NCBI GenBank assembly: GCA_047974765.1
Contig: JBKECP010000030.1
Coordinates: 1-30,697, forward strand
Reading direction: 5' to 3'
DNA length: 30,697 bases
DNA from: JBKECP01 sp047974765
Lineage (GTDB): Bacteria > Pseudomonadota > Gammaproteobacteria > Pseudomonadales > Halieaceae
Each line of letters starts with the position of its first letter. Position 1 is the stretch's first letter. Made by a program: the position numbers and the translations under genes. Positions 1-8,267 of the stretch are shown here, in pieces. The notes beneath the pieces were generated by a model that made no database searches, was not told the DNA's origin, and worked only from the letters and a program-made list of their open reading frames with translations.

Positions 1-91
1 CGCCGACTGCGACTAAAGTATGCAGCGAGGGTCATTACACCGCTTGGGTTTGCTATTGCCTGCAAATCGGGGCGTCTATAAGGAAAACAGC

Positions 92-763
92 GTGTCTGGC
101 CATACAATTCTGATAGCAGATGATCACCCCCTGTTCGGAGCTGCCTTACAGCAGGTGATTGCCCAACACTTCAGCACACATCGCTTGCAGCTGGCTTCAG
201 ACGTGGCTGAGCTGCAAAAACTTGCGCTGACGGGCAATTTCATTGATTTGTTATTGCTTGATCTGCATATGCCCGGAGCGGTCGGTTTCTCCGCCTTGTC
301 CTGGTTTGCCGGACACTTGCCAACAACACCGGTTATCATGATTTCCGCCAACACCCATCCCGATACTGTCCGGCGCGCACTGGATCACGGTGTTGCCGCT
401 TTTCTGTCTAAGTCCACCAATATCAGTGAAATTCACAGCTGTGTGGATGCCGTCATGCGTGGTGAGCGCGGTTTATATCCAGGGCTTGAGGCAGGCAAAA
501 CCGGTGCCAGTTTGCAATCTCTGGATGTGGCCGATGCCCTGTCAAGCCTGACACCGCAACAGTTCCGGGTGGCTTCAATGCTGGTAGAAGGGCTGCTGAA
601 CAAACAGATTGCTTACGATCTGGAAGTCAAAGAAGCCACTATCAAAGCCCATATGACTGAAATTTTTCGCAAGTTGGGCGTTAATTCACGCACCCAGGCG
701 GTATTGGCGCTGACCAGTCTTGCTGTTGATGCGCCCGAGGCCATAGTCAACCCGGTTTACTGA
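92..763 (+). CDS. LuxR/NarL-family response regulator
   Basis: Two-component response regulator of 223 residues. The receiver domain is residues 1 to about 120, with an acidic pair in the ADDH motif near the N-terminus, phospho-acceptor Asp57 (in LLLLDLHMPG) and the conserved Lys107 (FLSKS). A LuxR-type helix-turn-helix follows at about residues 152-207 (LTPQQFRVASML, NKQIAYDL, ATIKAHMTEIFRKL). I chose the GTG at 92 because AGGA at 81-84 sits 7 bases upstream and the protein then begins directly at the receiver (SGHTILIADD); an in-frame ATG at 20 would add 24 residues unlike the family. The gene ends inside the 3' end of the convergent hybrid kinase (7-base overlap), a likely partner. In pseudomonads, kinases of this symporter-fused type commonly neighbour such regulators (family knowledge). 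Target genes are unknown. Confidence 0.9.
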   Translation: MSGHTILIADDHPLFGAALQQVIAQHFSTHRLQLASDVAELQKLALTGNFIDLLLLDLHMPGAVGFSALSWFAGHLPTTPVIMISANTHPDTVRRALDHGVAAFLSKSTNISEIHSCVDAVMRGERGLYPGLEAGKTGASLQSLDVADALSSLTPQQFRVASMLVEGLLNKQIAYDLEVKEATIKAHMTEIFRKLGVNSRTQAVLALTSLAVDAPEAIVNPVY

Positions 764-3700
764 GTCTGCCGCAAGGCCAGTATCAGGGCTCGCAGGCGGG
801 CAACATTGACTGGTTTGGGTAAAAAACGATAGCCGGCGCTGCGTACCTGCTCACGCACCTCATCACTATCATCGGCAGACAATACCACCACTGGCGGCAG
901 CGGATCAGGTGCAACCGCCAGCGCTTCAATACCAGTATCATCCCGGTCAAGATGATAATCTGCCAGAATCAAATCCGGTGTGATACAAACCAGCGTAGAC
1001 AACAAGGTCTGGCGATCAGCCACAGCGATGGCTTTTGCACCAAAGCCTTCCAGCAACCGCTGCAAACCCTCTCTGACCAGAGGTTCATTGTCGAGGCAGA
1101 CAATGGTCAAACCGGCAAAATCCGTATTTTCAGTTTGCTGTACATCCGCATTAACAAGGCATGCTTCACCGTAGGGTACCAGCACCGAAAACAGCGTACC
1201 GCGCCCGGGTTCAGAGACAAGCCGCAGCGGGTACCCCAACAGACGGGCACTACGCTGCACAATGGCCAGCCCCAGCCCCAGGCCATCAGCCTGACTGATC
1301 ATTGGTCGAGCCAGCCGCTGAAACTCCTCAAAGATTCGCATCTGATCGCCCTCGGCAATACCTGGCCCGGTATCAACAACCTGTAGTTCAGCCCCCTCGT
1401 TGCGACGTCGAAGCCCAACCACAATTCTCGACTTTGGTGCGTGGTGCAAGGCATTGGACAACAGATTTTGTAAAATACGATGCAATAATGCCTCATCCGA
1501 GCGCAACCAAAGCGAGCTTGACATGACAGTCAGGCGCTGCCCACCACTCATTGCCATCTCGGCAAATTCATCATGCAACCCTTCAAGCAGGCGCGAAGCA
1601 GGCAGGTCGACAAGGTGAATCTGTTGTCGGCCAGAATCCAGACGCGCCACTTCCCGCAATTCAGAAATCATTTGCTCTGCCCGGCGCAGGGAGCGGTCAA
1701 TTTGATTGACAACATGCTGGTTATTACCGGCGTCACGGCCCAGCTCCTGCTGCAAGGTCGCTGTAAATAAACGGGCGGCATTAATCGGTTGCAGCAAATC
1801 ATGTGAAGTAGCTGACATAAAGCGTGATTTGCTCAGATGCGCCTCGCGCAGATGCGCCTCTGCCTGTGCCCGCAAACGGTTTTCCTGTCGCAACAGGGCA
1901 TTGGAAGCACTCAGGGATTCCGAACCGGAGGCCACTTTTTGTTCCAGCTCTTTTTTGGTGTCCTGAAGTTCAGCCAGGGTATCCCGATAGCGGGTGATAT
2001 CAATGTAAGTGGTTACAAAACCACCGGCAGGCATCGGCTTACCCTGAATATCAACCACTTTGCCGTCAGGCAGGGTTCTCTCCAGATGATAGGATTTGCC
2101 CTCACGCAGTCTTTGCAAACGACGTTCCACCTGAATATCCATTGAGTCATTGACACCGGCACGCAAAAAACCGCGTTCAGCATTATAACGATACACCCGC
2201 TCAATGGGACAACCAATATAAAGGAAGCGTTCGGGATAATTGAACATATCCTGATACACCTGATTCCAGGCTACCAGCCGCAGCTGCTCATCCACCACCG
2301 ACACGCCCTGCACCAGGGTTTCCACCGTTGTTTGCAGCAGTTCACGGTTAAATGTGTGCAGACGGCTGGCATCGCTGACCATCGCCGCCAGATCGCTATA
2401 GGCCAGCTGCTGGAAGTTTTCCAGCTGCTCCATAGCCTTGTGAGCCGAGGAGGCACCGATCATTGATGCCAACACAGACTCCATCTGACTGACCACGAAC
2501 CGGGGCACCCGGTCACCACTCAAAATACGCTGCTGGTAGCGATCTTCATAGGATTGCCACATACGCGCCATTTCATCCGGGTCCATAAAAGGCAGAAGCA
2601 ATGCCTGCAACTGGCTGCCACGAATCAGGCTGAGTTCATAGTCATCCTCGGTTTCACCACTGCCGGCCACCGGGCGCTGCATGAATAAGCGAGCCTGGCG
2701 TATACCGGCCTGAGAAGGACGCAGCAGCCAGGACAACAGCAGCAAACAACAAACATTCAGCCCCAGACTCCAGGCTGTAGCATAGGCCAGGCGGTTCTCG
2801 CCCTCGATACCCAACAGCCCCATTGGCCGCAGCCAGGGCAGACCAAAGGCGCCATCAATCAGAAGTGGATGCTCAGGCTGTACCAGCACTGGCAGCATGC
2901 CACAGTAAAACCACAGGCCAAGGCCTGCCAAAATCCCCACCATGACAGCAATACCATGGGCGCGCCGCCAATAGAGTCCGGCCAGTACAGCAGGCCCAAG
3001 CTGGGCGGCAGCCAGAAAAGAAATAAAGCCGATCTGGGTCAGCCCGGGCAATGCCATCAGCTTGCCGGTTACCAGCCAGGCCGTCATTAATATACCGATA
3101 ATGATGATCTGCCGTGTGCGGCGCAGGCTGTCACCCAGACGCAGCACCGCCGCTGGAGAACCACGATTAAAGCGCAACAGCAAAGGTGCCACGACTTCAT
3201 TGGTCAACATGATCGACAAACTGACTGTAGCCACAATCACCATGCCAGTCGCCGCCGAAATACCACCAATAAAGGCTGCCACCGCCCCCAGCTGAGAATT
3301 CAGCGCCAGTGGCAACATCTGCACATAAGTATCGGGGTTCACCTGCTCCACACCAGCAAAGATAACCGTACCGGCCATGCTGATCGGTATCACCAACAAC
3401 ATAAACAACAGCAGATAAACCGGAAACAACCAGCGGGCAATACGGGTGTTGGTACCCGCCTGTGCCTCCACAACCATCACATGGAATTGCCGTGGCAAGC
3501 ACAGCGCTGCAAAAGCGCTGATCAGCGTCTGGGCTATGAAATCACCGGTAAAAGGAATATGCCGAAGTTTATCGCTTGCTGCTGACAAGGCATCATTGTC
3601 CGGCAGTTGCCACAGGTAATTAAGCGCCAGCATGGCAACAAAAAGAAAGGCCAACAGCTTAACCAGCGACTCCACCGCTACCGCCGCCATCATGCCCTGG

Positions 3701-4266
3701 TGTCGCTCCTGCCCATCCAGCCGACGCGCCCCGAACAAAATAGTAAAGACAGCCAGCAAGATGGCGGTAAACAGGGCTGTATCAAAACCTATTTCCTGCA
3801 GCGGCGCTTCGGCGCCACCAACAATGGACCAGGCTTGTGCCAAGGCGCGAAATTGCAGTGCAATATAGGGGATAACCGCTGCCGCCGCTACCAGTGTAGC
3901 CAGCACCGCCAAGCCCTGGTGTTTACCAAAACGGGCACTTATATAGTCAGCAATCGATGTCACCCGATAGCGCTCCCCCACCGCCAGTAAACGCTGAATA
4001 AGCGGCCAACCAAAGAGGTAGAGCAAAATTGGGCCAAGATATATGGGCACATGTCCCCAGGGGGTTTCTGCTGCACTGCCAACAGCGCCGTAAAACGTCC
4101 AGGAGCTACAAAATACAGCCAACGACAGGGCGTAGATCACCCCCCGCCAATGGGGTTTGCGCTGCCATCGCAAACGACTACTGGTGCTGCGATCCACTCG
4201 CCATGCAATAGCAAACAACAGCACGATATACACCAGCGAAAAGCTGAGTAGATTGGAGGATGACAC
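757..4266 (-). CDS. Hybrid sensor histidine kinase with N-terminal sodium/solute symporter domain
   Basis: A protein of about 1169 residues. The first ~500 residues are a multi-pass membrane domain of the sodium:solute symporter (SSS/PutP) fold, starting LLSFSLVYIVLLFAIAW. A PAS-like segment follows (VETLVQGVSVVDEQL), then a coiled coil, then a HisKA domain with the H-box SATSHDLLQPINAARL (His about 822). The HATPase domain has the N-box LLHRILQNLLSNALHHAP, VVDTGPGIAE and GLGLGLAIVQRSA. A C-terminal receiver has phospho-acceptor Asp about 1103 (LILADYHLD) and FLPKPV. All catalytic motifs look intact. The GTG at 4266 matches where family members begin; an in-frame ATG at 4314 would add 16 residues. 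The resemblance is to CbrA/NahK/ErcS-type kinases that may couple transport to signalling; the substrate cannot be read from sequence. It converges with the LuxR regulator, a probable output partner. Confidence 0.88.
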   Translation of the reverse strand: MSSSNLLSFSLVYIVLLFAIAWRVDRSTSSRLRWQRKPHWRGVIYALSLAVFCSSWTFYGAVGSAAETPWGHVPIYLGPILLYLFGWPLIQRLLAVGERYRVTSIADYISARFGKHQGLAVLATLVAAAAVIPYIALQFRALAQAWSIVGGAEAPLQEIGFDTALFTAILLAVFTILFGARRLDGQERHQGMMAAVAVESLVKLLAFLFVAMLALNYLWQLPDNDALSAASDKLRHIPFTGDFIAQTLISAFAALCLPRQFHVMVVEAQAGTNTRIARWLFPVYLLLFMLLVIPISMAGTVIFAGVEQVNPDTYVQMLPLALNSQLGAVAAFIGGISAATGMVIVATVSLSIMLTNEVVAPLLLRFNRGSPAAVLRLGDSLRRTRQIIIIGILMTAWLVTGKLMALPGLTQIGFISFLAAAQLGPAVLAGLYWRRAHGIAVMVGILAGLGLWFYCGMLPVLVQPEHPLLIDGAFGLPWLRPMGLLGIEGENRLAYATAWSLGLNVCCLLLLSWLLRPSQAGIRQARLFMQRPVAGSGETEDDYELSLIRGSQLQALLLPFMDPDEMARMWQSYEDRYQQRILSGDRVPRFVVSQMESVLASMIGASSAHKAMEQLENFQQLAYSDLAAMVSDASRLHTFNRELLQTTVETLVQGVSVVDEQLRLVAWNQVYQDMFNYPERFLYIGCPIERVYRYNAERGFLRAGVNDSMDIQVERRLQRLREGKSYHLERTLPDGKVVDIQGKPMPAGGFVTTYIDITRYRDTLAELQDTKKELEQKVASGSESLSASNALLRQENRLRAQAEAHLREAHLSKSRFMSATSHDLLQPINAARLFTATLQQELGRDAGNNQHVVNQIDRSLRRAEQMISELREVARLDSGRQQIHLVDLPASRLLEGLHDEFAEMAMSGGQRLTVMSSSLWLRSDEALLHRILQNLLSNALHHAPKSRIVVGLRRRNEGAELQVVDTGPGIAEGDQMRIFEEFQRLARPMISQADGLGLGLAIVQRSARLLGYPLRLVSEPGRGTLFSVLVPYGEACLVNADVQQTENTDFAGLTIVCLDNEPLVREGLQRLLEGFGAKAIAVADRQTLLSTLVCITPDLILADYHLDRDDTGIEALAVAPDPLPPVVVLSADDSDEVREQVRSAGYRFLPKPVNVARLRALILALRQTQ

Positions 4267-4472
4267 AGTGCGACCCAATGTGATTATTCTGTCACGAGCA
4301 TGGCAAAGCACCACGGCCGGGTCAATACAGGCCCGCCATGCCTTTTTGGCACGAACAACTCAAGCATTTTCATTGTGAAAACTGTTGTGAAAAGTGCGAC
4401 CGCGAACACTTTTTGATCGCCCTCTCCCCCTGCTAAGCTGCGCACGGGGATGTACCGGGAAAAAGCAGGGCT

Positions 4473-5939
4473 ATGACACAACTTCGTTCTTGTGCGTTTT
4501 TGCGCACCTTGTTACTTGCACTGGCAGTAACACAGGCGCAGGCGGCGGCTGATGATGAATCACCAATTCGCCCACCAAAGGATGCGCCATTAAAATCCGA
4601 AGTACCAACGCCAGCAGCCAAGCAGGCCGCTGAAGATCAGCTGCGGGCGAATAAACCGACAGACAACAACGAAGAAGAAGCAGAGCCTGCAGCAGACGAG
4701 TCCTCACTGCCAAAAGCCCGCAATGTTGCCCTCGACAAGCCTATCAGCAATGCCGAGGCTGCCGCTCAGACTGCTCCCGAACCACCCCCGGCTCCGGACG
4801 AGACCTCACCACTTATTGAAATTCCAGCCAGAAATCCCGTTGAGGAAAAAGAAAAAGCCGCTGTTCCCACACCTTTTATTTTGTTGGCCACGGAGGTTCC
4901 AGCGGCCACATCAACACGTCTGGCCTGGGCACCAAACCAGTCTTTTGAAGGAATCTACAGCCCCACCCCCGTACTGGTTGTCAACGGCGCCACCAAAGGT
5001 CCAACCTTGTGCATCACCGCCGCCGTTCACGGCGACGAACTCAACGGCATTGAAACCGTACGCAGGGTGCTCTATAACCTCGACGCCAACACACTACAGG
5101 GCACCGTGGTTGGTGTGCCCATCGTCAACCTGCAGGGTTTTCACTCCAGCTCCCGTTATCTGAGCGATCGACGCGATCTCAATCGCTACTTTCCCGGTGA
5201 TCCGATGGGCAGCTCTGCCTCGCGTATTGCCTATTCTTTCTTTAACGAAATCGTCAAACACTGCAGTGCCGTTGTCGATCTGCACACGGGCTCTTTCTAC
5301 CGCACCAACCTGCCCCAGCTGCGTGGCGATTTGACCAACCCGCAAGTGGTCAAGTTAACCCAGAGTTTTGGCTCGACTGTGGTATTACACAGCGAAGGCA
5401 CCGTTGGCACTCTGCGCCGGGCTGCTGTCGAAGCCGGTATTCCTGCGGTCACTTTTGAAGCGGGCGCACCGATGGTGCTTAGCGAAGATGCTGTCAGTCA
5501 CGCTGTCAAAGGTGTACGTACCCTGCTTAATCACCTGGGCATGGTCAGCAAGTTCAGTCTCTGGGGTGATCCGGAACCGGTTTATTACAACTCCACCTGG
5601 CAGCGGGCACCAGAGGGCGGCGTGGTCTTTAGCAAGGTGCATCTGGGACAAACCGTGCGCAGGGGCGATTTACTGGGCACCGTAACCAACCCGGTCACCA
5701 ATGTGCGCACAGAAATCCGCTCAAGTTACAATGGCCGCATTCTGGGTATGGCACTGAATCAGGTAGTGCAACCGGGTTTTGCCACTCACCATATTGGTAT
5801 ACAGGCCAGCCAGGAGCAGATCAGCGATCCCGAGGATGTTCCTGTAACAGTCATTGAAGGCGAAGGAAAATCCTTTGAGTCCGGCACACCGATAGATGAT
5901 ATCAACGAAGCTGATTCGGCACCGGCAGAAGAAGAATAA
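4473..5939 (+). CDS. Exported M14-family succinylglutamate desuccinylase/aspartoacylase-like protein
   Basis: 488 residues. The N-terminus looks like a Sec signal peptide (basic MTQLR, hydrophobic LLLALAVTQAQA, cleavage near AQAAA), so the protein is probably periplasmic. Residues about 27-135 are a low-complexity stretch rich in Pro, Ala, Glu, Asp and Lys. The catalytic domain follows, with zinc-ligand motif HGDE (His186, Glu189), a second ligand in DLHTG (His271) and the probable catalytic Glu329 in TFEAG. The tail has a biotinyl-lipoyl-like beta segment (EGGVVFSKVHLGQTVRRGDLLG) followed by an acidic end, as in many AstE/AspA-like hydrolases. The family hydrolyses N-acyl amino acids or similar amide bonds; the actual substrate is unknown. 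It stands alone, between the divergent kinase and iscR, with no strong ribosome binding site. Confidence 0.82.
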   Translation: MTQLRSCAFLRTLLLALAVTQAQAAADDESPIRPPKDAPLKSEVPTPAAKQAAEDQLRANKPTDNNEEEAEPAADESSLPKARNVALDKPISNAEAAAQTAPEPPPAPDETSPLIEIPARNPVEEKEKAAVPTPFILLATEVPAATSTRLAWAPNQSFEGIYSPTPVLVVNGATKGPTLCITAAVHGDELNGIETVRRVLYNLDANTLQGTVVGVPIVNLQGFHSSSRYLSDRRDLNRYFPGDPMGSSASRIAYSFFNEIVKHCSAVVDLHTGSFYRTNLPQLRGDLTNPQVVKLTQSFGSTVVLHSEGTVGTLRRAAVEAGIPAVTFEAGAPMVLSEDAVSHAVKGVRTLLNHLGMVSKFSLWGDPEPVYYNSTWQRAPEGGVVFSKVHLGQTVRRGDLLGTVTNPVTNVRTEIRSSYNGRILGMALNQVVQPGFATHHIGIQASQEQISDPEDVPVTVIEGEGKSFESGTPIDDINEADSAPAEEE

Positions 5940-5962
5940 TTGCCAAATGCACCCGGCTATCA

Positions 5963-5972
5963 ATACCCGACT
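5963..5972 (+). promoter_or_regulatory. Possible upstream IscR half-site
   Basis: ATACCCGACT exactly matches the left half of the type 1 IscR consensus and lies directly before the -35 hexamer of the iscR-suf promoter. The matching right half is not recognisable, so this is at best an auxiliary or degenerate second site. Confidence 0.35.
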
Positions 5973-5973
5973 A

Positions 5974-6002
5974 TTGCACATGGTTTTATAACCGACTAAA
6001 AT
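5974..6002 (+). promoter_or_regulatory. Sigma-70 promoter of the iscR-suf operon
   Basis: A -35 element TTGCAC at 5974-5979 and a -10 element TAAAAT at 5997-6002 are separated by exactly 17 bases. Transcription would start near 6009, about 50 bases before iscR. The -10 lies in the centre of the IscR operator, so bound IscR should block RNA polymerase. Confidence 0.7.
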
Positions 6003-6012
6003 AGTCGGGTAA
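5988..6012 (+). promoter_or_regulatory. Type 1 IscR binding site
   Basis: A 25-base imperfect palindrome with core halves CCGACT and AGTCGG around the centre AAAAT. It fits the type 1 (cluster-bound IscR) consensus of gammaproteobacteria at all but two positions (position 4 and the last base). It overlaps the -10 hexamer of the promoter for iscR itself, which implies negative autoregulation by [2Fe-2S]-IscR and release of the whole suf operon when clusters are scarce. Confidence 0.85.
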
Positions 6013-6058
6013 TAACACACCCATTAACTCTGCCTGCGCCGAGCGGCGCCCAAAAGCC

Positions 6059-6541
6059 ATGCGTTTAACTACCCGAGGGCGTTACGCCGTCACTTCCATG
6101 CTCGACCTGGCCCTGCATCAGGGGCAGGGGCCCATTCCTCTGGCGGGTATTTCTGAGCGCCAGGATATCTCACTGTCCTATCTCGAACAGCTATTTTCCC
6201 AACTGCGCAAAAACGGACTGGTTCGCAGTGTCCGCGGCCCCGGTGGTGGTTACCATTTGAGTAAAAAAGCCCAGGACATCAATGTAGCCCAGGTCATCGA
6301 AGCCGTTAACGAGAGTACCGATGCCACCCGCTGCAAGGGCAAAGGTAATTGTCAGCGAGGTGATACCTGCCTCACCCACCACCTGTGGATGAACCTGAGC
6401 GAGCAGATACACGCTTTTTTGGAGGGTATTTCTTTGTCTGATCTGATCGAGCGACCAGAAATCCGGGATATTGCCTGCAAGCAGCTGGCGCGCACGGGTA
6501 CTCCCCAGACAGAACTTATTGCCAATCTGGAACAGGCCTGA
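6059..6541 (+). CDS. iscR: Rrf2-family iron-sulfur regulator IscR
   Basis: 160 residues, the usual IscR length. The N-terminal winged helix starts MRLTTRGRYAVTSMLDLALH and includes ISLSYLEQLFSQLRKNGLVRSVRGPGGGY, the family's DNA-recognition region. The three cluster-ligating cysteines are Cys92, Cys98 and Cys104 (CKGKGNC, then DTC), the same numbers as in E. coli IscR, with the nearby His (LTHHLW) also present. It is therefore expected to bind a [2Fe-2S] cluster and act as the iron-sulfur status sensor. It is the first gene of the suf operon, 37 bases before sufB, and its own promoter carries an IscR site. In E. coli, IscR leads the isc operon; here it leads suf, an arrangement seen in lineages that rely on SUF. 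Confidence 0.95.
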   Translation: MRLTTRGRYAVTSMLDLALHQGQGPIPLAGISERQDISLSYLEQLFSQLRKNGLVRSVRGPGGGYHLSKKAQDINVAQVIEAVNESTDATRCKGKGNCQRGDTCLTHHLWMNLSEQIHAFLEGISLSDLIERPEIRDIACKQLARTGTPQTELIANLEQA

Positions 6542-6578
6542 GTCGGCCACCAGACCTTAGAAATACAGGTTAATACTT

Positions 6579-8018
6579 ATGTCACAGCAACAGATTGATC
6601 ACGCCATCACCAAGGAATACGCTGCGGGCTTTACCACTAATGTTGAGTCCGACACCTTCGCGCCCGGACTCAACGAAGAGGTAATCCGGGCAATATCACA
6701 GCGCAAAAATGAACCCGAATGGTTGTTGCAATGGCGCCTGGAGGCCTATCACAGCTGGCAGGAAATGACAGAACCAGACTGGGCACATGTAAACTACCCG
6801 CCAGTGGGTTTTAACGATATTTCCTACTATTCTTCACCCAAAGCGCTCAAGGATCGCCCCAAAAGCCTCGATGAAGTCGACCCCGAGCTGCTGGAAACCT
6901 ACAACAAGCTCGGCATTCCCCTGCACGAACAGGAAGCACTGGCAGGCGTAGCCGTTGATGCTGTTTTTGATTCGGTGTCGGTCGTCACTACTTTCCGTGA
7001 GAAGCTGGCCGAAGCGGGCGTTATTTTCTGCCCTATTTCTGAAGCCGTACACAAGTACCCGGACCTGGTACGCAAATACCTGGGCACGGTTGTCCCGCGC
7101 AAGGACAACTTCTACGCAGCACTCAACAGCGCGGTCTATAGTGACGGTTCCTTTGTCTACATCCCAAAGGGCGTACGCTGCCCGATGGAACTGTCCACCT
7201 ATTTTCGTATCAACGAACAAAATACCGGCCAGTTTGAACGCACCCTGATCATTGCTGATGAAGGCAGCCATGTCAGTTATCTTGAAGGTTGCACTGCACC
7301 GATGCGCGATGAAAACCAGCTGCACGCAGCCGTTGTTGAACTGATCGCACTGGACGGTGCCGAGATCAAATACTCCACCGTGCAAAACTGGTACCCGGGT
7401 GATGCCGATGGCAAGGGCGGTATTTACAACTTTGTCACCAAACGTGGTGTGGCCCACCGGGATGCCAAGATTTCCTGGACCCAGGTCGAAACCGGCTCTG
7501 CCATAACCTGGAAATATCCAAGCTGCATTTTGCGCGGAGACAACAGTGTCGGGGAGTTTTACTCAGTGGCACTGACCAACAACGCCCAGCAGGCCGATAC
7601 CGGTACCAAGATGATACATCTGGGTAAAAATACCCGTTCGACCATTATTTCCAAGGGTATTTCCGCAGGCAAGAGTTCCAATGCCTACCGCGGCCTGGTG
7701 CGGATGAACCCGAAGGCCGAGGGCGCGCGCAACTATACCCAGTGCGACTCCCTGTTGATTGGTGATCTGTGTGCCGCCCACACCTTCCCCTATATCGAGA
7801 GCCGCAACCCGAGCGCAGTTATCGAGCACGAGGCAACCACCTCAAAGGTCAGCGACGACCAGCTCTACCTGTGTCAGCAGCGCGGACTGGATGCAGAAAA
7901 GGCGGTGTCGATGATCGTCAACGGATTTTGCAAAGAGGTGTTTCGGGAGCTGCCTATGGAGTTTGCTATGGAAGCGGGCAAATTACTGGAAGTGAGTCTT
8001 GAAGGCTCAGTTGGCTAA
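6579..8018 (+). CDS. sufB: Fe-S cluster scaffold protein SufB
   Basis: 479 residues, a normal SufB length. Typical segments are EPEWLLQWRLEAYHSW near residue 50, YIPKGVRCPMELSTYFRIN in the middle, the beta-helix region EFYSVALTNNAQQADTGTKM, and the C-terminal LYLCQQRGLDAEKAVSMIV and GFCKEVFRELPMEFA. SufB is the core scaffold on which SufBC2D builds nascent clusters using sulfur from SufS/SufE; it acts in the cytoplasm. The predicted ATG at 6579 gives the family's usual start (the protein begins MSQQQIDHAI) but has only a weak purine-rich stretch upstream. It follows iscR closely, but 249 bases separate it from sufC. Confidence 0.96.
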   Translation: MSQQQIDHAITKEYAAGFTTNVESDTFAPGLNEEVIRAISQRKNEPEWLLQWRLEAYHSWQEMTEPDWAHVNYPPVGFNDISYYSSPKALKDRPKSLDEVDPELLETYNKLGIPLHEQEALAGVAVDAVFDSVSVVTTFREKLAEAGVIFCPISEAVHKYPDLVRKYLGTVVPRKDNFYAALNSAVYSDGSFVYIPKGVRCPMELSTYFRINEQNTGQFERTLIIADEGSHVSYLEGCTAPMRDENQLHAAVVELIALDGAEIKYSTVQNWYPGDADGKGGIYNFVTKRGVAHRDAKISWTQVETGSAITWKYPSCILRGDNSVGEFYSVALTNNAQQADTGTKMIHLGKNTRSTIISKGISAGKSSNAYRGLVRMNPKAEGARNYTQCDSLLIGDLCAAHTFPYIESRNPSAVIEHEATTSKVSDDQLYLCQQRGLDAEKAVSMIVNGFCKEVFRELPMEFAMEAGKLLEVSLEGSVG

Positions 8019-8054
8019 ATCATTAACTCGGCAAGTTTTTAGCCGAATGAATAA

Positions 8055-8074
8055 GCGGCACATGAATGTGCCGC
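8055..8074. other. Hairpin in the sufB-sufC spacer
   Basis: GCGGCACA and TGTGCCGC form a perfect 8-base stem closed by a TGAA loop, 37 bases after the sufB stop. No T-tract follows, so it is not a standard intrinsic terminator. It could protect the upstream mRNA from 3' exonucleases. Confidence 0.6.
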
Positions 8075-8147
8075 CGCAGGCTGTAAGTCTGCGCGAGTCC
8101 TGCGAAAATCAAAGGATTGCACAAACTCCGCTGAGTTTCAGGGGCGA

Positions 8148-8181
8148 CAATCAAATAGTGAAAGATTCATCTATTTGATTG
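8148..8181. other. Long inverted repeat in the sufB-sufC spacer
   Basis: CAATCAAATAG (8148-8158) and CTATTTGATTG (8171-8181) are perfect 11-base complements. The 12-base interior can add a further TGAA/TTCA stem with one bulged base, giving about 15 paired bases. It is followed by a 6-base palindrome GTTGGC/GCCAAC (8193-8206) and a GGCGG/CCGCC stem (8227-8246). The spacer therefore holds a series of hairpins up to the sufC ribosome binding site (AAGAGAGA, 8253-8260). Confidence 0.7.
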
Positions 8182-8267
8182 CCAGGTTAATAGTTGGCTG
8201 GCCAACGCTGAATCAAAAGACATAACGGCGGGATAAGTACTCCGCCTGCTGCAAGAGAGATGCAAAC

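Noticed and set aside
2..16. Possible 3' end of an upstream gene (an in-frame TAA at 14-16).
   Set aside because: Only four codons are visible and nothing identifies a product; the window edge does not allow support.
4349..4365. TGCC-TTTTT-GGCA as a terminator.
   Set aside because: Stem of four pairs only and no T-tract after it, too weak to call.
4373..4393. Direct repeat TTGTGAAAA, 12 bases apart, before the M14 gene.
   Set aside because: Two short A/T-rich copies could be chance, and no known regulator fits.
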